From the NCBI GenBank assembly GCA_963665155.2, contig OY761986.2, forward strand, positions 1,798,001 to 1,862,000: a stretch of 64,000 nt of DNA, given 5' to 3'. Shown piece after piece: positions 60,996 through 64,000 of the stretch. The position numbers were made by a program, and so were the translations under genes. The notes beneath the pieces are model-generated. The model was given only the letters and a program-made list of their open reading frames with translations. It did not search any database and was not told the origin of the DNA. Source of the stretch: UBA1141 sp963665155. Its GTDB lineage: Bacteria > Chloroflexota > Dehalococcoidia > Lucifugimonadales > UBA3495. Every line of letters starts with the position of its first letter. Within the stretch, counting starts at the first letter, position 1.

Positions 60996-61129
60996 CCCAC
61001 GATGTGCAGCCACCGAGACCCGGATGCAAGTGGTGCCGGGAGAAGCCAGCTATCAAGGGCGGAAGAACCGTCGGGCGGTAGTACGCTGCTACCGGGTCAG
61101 GCGGTGAAAGAAGCGTGGGCCGTCCGGTT

Positions 61130-61280
61130 CGCCAAGAAGACTCCCACCTTTGAGGCTCGCAGAGTTCGTGACCTAATAGAACTGGGAGCCTACGACTACC
61201 TGACAAAACCGTTTAACCAAGTCACGTTGAAGAGCCGAATCAGCGACTGTCTCACTCGGCACCACAGTGTTCAAGCATAG
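61130..61280 (+). pseudogene. Response-regulator receiver domain, C-terminal relic
   Basis: FAKKTPTFEARRVRDLIELGAYDYLTKPFNQVTLKSRISDCLTRH contains the receiver-domain end GAxDYLTKPF with the conserved Lys. The phospho-acceptor half is gone; the frame upstream (61002-61130) encodes unrelated Arg/Ser-rich sequence. Confidence 0.65.
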
Positions 61281-61438
61281 TGGTTGATTGGTTTCTTTTG
61301 GGATGGAATGGCATGCTGACTTCAATTATTCGGGTACTAACGGATGGGGTTTCTGGTATTTGATTTAGCCATGATCGTATTCTTCAGTCATATCGCCGAA
61401 ATAATGTTAGCGCCAAATTCCTACCAAGGCGGTGGCAC

Positions 61439-61510
61439 ATGCGAATAGCGGTAATGGGAACAGGCAGCTTGGGCGGCCGCTACGGCGGGGGCGCTCGCCA
61501 TGGCTGGTAA
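61439..61510 (+). pseudogene. Ketopantoate reductase-like N-terminal relic
   Basis: ATG 61439 gives MRIAVMGTGSLGGRYGGGARHGW and stop: the GxGxxGxxYGG dinucleotide-binding start of PanE/ApbA enzymes, broken after 23 residues. Probably a joined deletion remnant. Confidence 0.55.
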
Positions 61511-61540
61511 CGGCCACTGGAGTGTTTCAGGAGGCCATGC

Positions 61541-62071
61541 GTTTCGTCAGGACCAGCCCAAAGCCAGGAGAAGCCAAGCACATTGCGACCTATGAGACAA
61601 CTCGTGAGGATGTGTCTAAGGCATACGCGGCTTTCAAAGATGGCATGGCGAAAACTCTGACACCGGATGGGTTCTCCTCACTTCTGGAGGTTGTTCTCCC
61701 GGGTGTCGCTTACAAGAAGCTGGATGAAGAGTTTTGTGCAACCAGCAAACCCACGCGCGGCATCCTGATGGTGACGCTAAATTGCAAGACCAGGCATAGG
61801 AACAAGAGTTTAACAAGTGGTGCGCAGATGTACACATTCCCGACATTCTGAGCACGGGGGCGTTTCATACCGCCTACCGTTACGAAAGCCTTGACCCCGA
61901 TTCTAGCAAGGGGAAGTAACTCGCTATATATGAGACCGACTACAGCGACCCAAGCAAAGCTGGAGATGAACTGATCAAGCAACGACCTGATTGGGAGCAG
62001 CGAGGACGCTTGTTCAGCGGTACAGAGTTGGTGCTCCGGGCGACTGCTCTTCGAATTTGGCCAATGGACTA
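61541..62071 (+). pseudogene. Two-domain EthD/DUF4286-like protein, decayed
   Basis: First domain: GEAKHIATYETTREDVSKAYAAFKDGMAKTLTPDGFSSLLEVVLPGVAYKKL. Second domain, through a frame change near 61790 and with TAG (61797 region) and TAA (61917 region) stops in its frame: EQEFNKWCADVHIPDILSTGAFHTAYRYESLDPDSSKGK-LAIYETDYSDPSKAGDELIKQRPDWEQRGRLFSGTELVLRATALRIWPMD to TAG at about 62071. The WCADVHIPDIL...GF/AF..A.RYE and YLAIYETD pattern is typical of ferredoxin-fold stress/EthD-like proteins. Several lesions; a dead gene. Confidence 0.6.
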
Positions 62072-62256
62072 GCGCGGTTTGGTTCCGTGAAGAGTCTGGG
62101 ATAAGATTTGGCGTGATTCAGGACGCCAACCATTCGGTTATCGGGGTTCTCATGCGGCGTGGTTGCCGATGCAGCTATCCCGGCGACCTTGGCTTCAGCC
62201 TCGACCATGACAAAGTCTGTGGGGCCTTCAAGAGGTCCCTATTGCTTCACCGGCGC

Positions 62257-62511
62257 TTATTTAATATCGTCAATGGGTTCAAACCCCTTCATGCCCGGGA
62301 TATCTGTTACGTAGATAAAGTATCCACGGTCCAGCCCATTGTCGAAAGCAGTCCAGCCTTGTCCATCTTCTTTGGCGCGCTGAAGCCGCCTAGTGATTGC
62401 TTCGTGCTTATGAAGGTCCCAGTCATCCACCGGGACCCGGAGACAGAAGACCTCACGGTGCCTAAATCGGGGATACATGTTGTATAGAATCGTTTTCTTT
62501 TTGAAAGCCAA
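62257..62511 (-). CDS. Hypothetical protein
   Basis: An 84-codon frame (MAFKKKTILYNMYPRFRHREVFCLRVPVDDWDLHKHEAITRRLQRAKEDGQGWTAFDNGLDRGYFIYVTDIPGMKGFEPIDDIK). Alternating strands and a basic helix give a protein-like look, perhaps a small DNA-associated protein of a mobile element. No ribosome-binding site stands out, and the family is unknown. It may also be a relic. Confidence 0.4.
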   Translation of the reverse strand: MAFKKKTILYNMYPRFRHREVFCLRVPVDDWDLHKHEAITRRLQRAKEDGQGWTAFDNGLDRGYFIYVTDIPGMKGFEPIDDIK

Positions 62512-62813
62512 TAGACCCTGGATTAGACCCTAATCGAATTGACCAATCGACATTGATGGTATTCCCCGATTTTACGGGTTTTTCGAGTATTTTCAGGCCT
62601 GAATAAACTGCATATACCCCTGATACGGGTTTAATTACAACTTTAGCTTCAAATCGTGATATATAGGCATGAAAATGAAAAATTATGGCCGGTTAGTCGA
62701 AAATTATGGCCAGTTAGTCGAAAATTATGAAGGGTGATGGACGGTTTGTGGAAGGCTAAGTTTGCCCTCCATTTCACGGAAACTCGCATACAGCGTGATT
62801 CTGACCTCCCTTA
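62512..62813. other. AT-rich non-coding region with short tandem repeats
   Basis: Noticeably more AT-rich than the surroundings from about 62540 to 62735. It contains a 21-bp tandem repeat (62678-62733). No gene is evident. Confidence 0.5.
62678..62733. repeat. 21-bp tandem repeat, about 2.6 units
   Basis: AAAATTATGGCCGGTTAGTCG is followed by AAAATTATGGCCAGTTAGTCG and a partial third unit AAAATTATGAAGG. Two full units differ at one base. Confidence 0.8.
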
Positions 62814-63110
62814 TCATCCGCTGGGCAGGTCGCGTCCGAAAAGGCTAACGACATCTTCTTCCATGGGATTGATTGTGAGCTTCGCGCCGATCTCCTCCGC
62901 ATTGCAGCGTCGCGCTGCGTTCGGCTCGATGGCTGTGATGTGTCCCGCACCCGCGTGTTTCAGAACTATTTCTGTCAGCAATCCTATCGGTCCAGACCCA
63001 ACAACTATAGTCCTTCGTCCGACGATAAACCCCGAACGACTGACGCCGCGAAGCGCGATGGCCATAGGCTCCACCCACGCGGGTGGGAAAGCATAGGATA
63101 GCAGTCTTTC
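62814..63110 (-). pseudogene. Zinc-type alcohol dehydrogenase (MDR) fragment
   Basis: Minus-strand frame LSYAFPPAWVEPMAIALRGVSRSGFIVGRRTIVVGSGPIGLLTEIVLKHAGAGHITAIEPNAARRCNAEEIGAKLTINPMEEDVVSLFG is the NAD-binding Rossmann half of a medium-chain dehydrogenase (GxGPIG and the A-x-E-x-G-A motif). The N-terminal catalytic half with the zinc ligands is absent, and the frame ends early at 62814. Confidence 0.75.
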
Positions 63111-63456
63111 TCTGCAAAGTAGGGCTGCGGTTCGTCGGGCGAAAATTATTAAAGGAGCTGCCGCGCTCGGCAGATTTCCTTAACTAGCGCCCGGCTCCCG
63201 GGAGAAAGGTCGGCACGCTTGACGACCCAAGGGCTATGCCCGCAGTCACCGATATCCCTCACGCTACCATTCCAGCAAATGCCACATTTCAAGGAGTGGA
63301 GGCGGTGATTTCTTTCGGGAGTCGGGCGCGGTGTTGCCGTGACCCGACGAACCCCCAGCTAGTTGGCGGACGCTTGTCCGCAATGCCCCTTAGGGCACTT
63401 TCAGCTTTGCTGAAACCAGTTTAACGCCCGATAGGACATCCTTATAAGATGTACTG
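63111..63456. other. Non-coding stretch between relics
   Basis: No recognisable protein on either strand. The sequence AGGTCGGCACGCTTG (about 63207) also occurs at 51029, beside another relic, perhaps a shared breakpoint or chance. Confidence 0.35.
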
Positions 63457-63732
63457 TCAGGCGGTCGGCCATTCATTTAGGTTGAATAGGTAGATGAACG
63501 GGTATTGCCGACCCCGCAAGCTTGTTATATCGACCTTTGCGTGGTTTAGATTGGAGACTACATTGCGGCCGCTGTTCAGGTCGGCGTACAACTCGTCTAG
63601 CATGTACTTCTGATACGGGATGCGCACCGGACGGCGGTCTCACATGTGGTGATGCGGATCGCAGATGGGGAGATCGGGTTCCAGGGTGGTCTCCTGGGTC
63701 AATGCTAGCCAGTCACTGCCTCCGAACGGCAT
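63457..63732 (-). pseudogene. Amidohydrolase 2, N-terminal relic with internal TGA
   Basis: From the ATG at 63732: MPFGGSDWLALTQETTLEPDLPICDPHHHM, then TGA at 63640-63642, then in frame DRRPVRIPYQKYMLDELYADLNSGRNVVSNL before homology is lost; stop at 63457. The family motif is DPHHHLWDR, so the TGA replaces Trp (TGG to TGA), a plain nonsense mutation and not a redox Cys. The barrel beyond the first strand is missing. Confidence 0.75.
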
Positions 63733-63819
63733 AGTAGATCCTCAAATGGTTTTCTTTGGAAGCCCAGAAGACAGTGGACTGCCCTAACGAGTAATCTGCT
63801 GGCTACTACGAGGCCCTAG

Positions 63820-64000
63820 TATTACAACGTCAGTTAGTTTGATAGGATGACTGTGTAGCTGGAGAGGGAATAGGCAGGTGAGGTGGGGATGTGGATGCGG
63901 CAGCTTTCGAGCAGGTGTACGGGTCATTTCGGGATTTTCACGCTTACTTCGCGCCGCTGTTTGGCCGCCGGGAGACGCGGGAGCACAGCGGTCATTATCT
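63820..64000 (+). mobile_element. IS701-type insertion sequence, copy 3 (cut by window edge)
   Basis: Begins with TATTACAACGTCAGTT directly after CTAG 63816-63819 and matches the transposase-start end of copies 1 and 2 base for base to the right edge. It is in the opposite orientation to them, with the transposase on the plus strand. Confidence 0.92.
63891..64000 (+). CDS. IS701-family transposase, copy 3, 5' end
   Basis: GTG 63891 starts MDAAAFEQVYGSFRDFHAYF and the first 36 residues (to ...EHSGHY) equal copy 1. The remainder lies outside the window, so whether this copy is intact is unknown. Confidence 0.88.
   Translation, partial: MDAAAFEQVYGSFRDFHAYFAPLFGRRETREHSGHY

Noticed and set aside
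51029..63221. Shared 15-mer AGGTCGGCACGCTTG at 51029 and 63207 as an element end
   Set aside because: Too short, no inverted partner and no target duplication; may be chance.
63640..63642. In-frame TGA in an amidohydrolase relic as a third selenocysteine
   Set aside because: It aligns with Trp of DPHHHLWDR (TGG to TGA), not with a Cys, and the gene is truncated anyway.

Overview
The window looks like the chromosome of an uncultivated Chloroflexota bacterium of the Dehalococcoidia/SAR202 type. This is inferred from gene content (F420/flavin-dependent LLM enzymes, PPOX-class F420 protein, several amidohydrolases, MmgE/PrpD, GMC oxidoreductase, SMP-30 family) and from moderate GC with many TTG/GTG starts; no rRNA or marker phylogeny was available. 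Some protein-coding sequences are broken by single-base frameshifts, so either gene decay or an error-prone assembly has to be kept in mind throughout.

Layout. Bases 1-36,500 are a mostly conserved housekeeping block: tenA-thiD thiamine salvage, ileS, mutM (fpg), sbcC, an ABC-2 exporter, ffh, alkA- and mug-type DNA glycosylases, an amidohydrolase, a split transketolase pair, rmuC, proBA, mfd, a TlpA-like thioredoxin lipoprotein and tRNA-Pro(CGG). Several of these serve DNA repair (mutM, sbcC, alkA, mug, rmuC, mfd). One IS1182-type element (3546-5506) sits inside a DUF3800 gene. From about 36,900 to the right edge the DNA is an accessory region: IS701-type and IS1182-type elements, MITEs, a decayed serine recombinase, and a scatter of broken catabolic and regulatory genes (two LLM oxidoreductases, alpha/beta hydrolase, SDR, FAH, GMC, cupin, response regulators, amidohydrolase, alcohol dehydrogenase). 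A few genes there remain whole: SMP-30, MmgE/PrpD, an MFS transporter, a SIS-domain isomerase and some small proteins.

Most notable result. Two thiol-redox genes in the stable half carry in-frame UGA exactly where the family has its redox cysteines. An AhpD/carboxymuconolactone decarboxylase-like gene (10281-10856) reads C-P-F-UGA, and a peroxiredoxin-like gene (25939-26478) reads UGA-L-P-UGA, so both cysteines of its CxxC are replaced. Reading frames continue without other stops through the conserved C-terminal parts, and a compact stem-loop with G in the apical loop lies 16-18 nt after the last UGA in each. The simplest reading is that both are selenoproteins (CxxU and UxxU) and that this organism decodes UGA as selenocysteine; no sel genes are in the window.

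Mobile DNA. A 145-bp MITE present twice shares its terminal repeats and CTAG target with the IS701-type element (three copies), and one MITE copy splits a HATPase-STAS-like gene. An IS701-type copy and an intact IS1182-type element lie back to back, separated and flanked by CTAG, inside one LLM oxidoreductase gene; removing them restores its frame.
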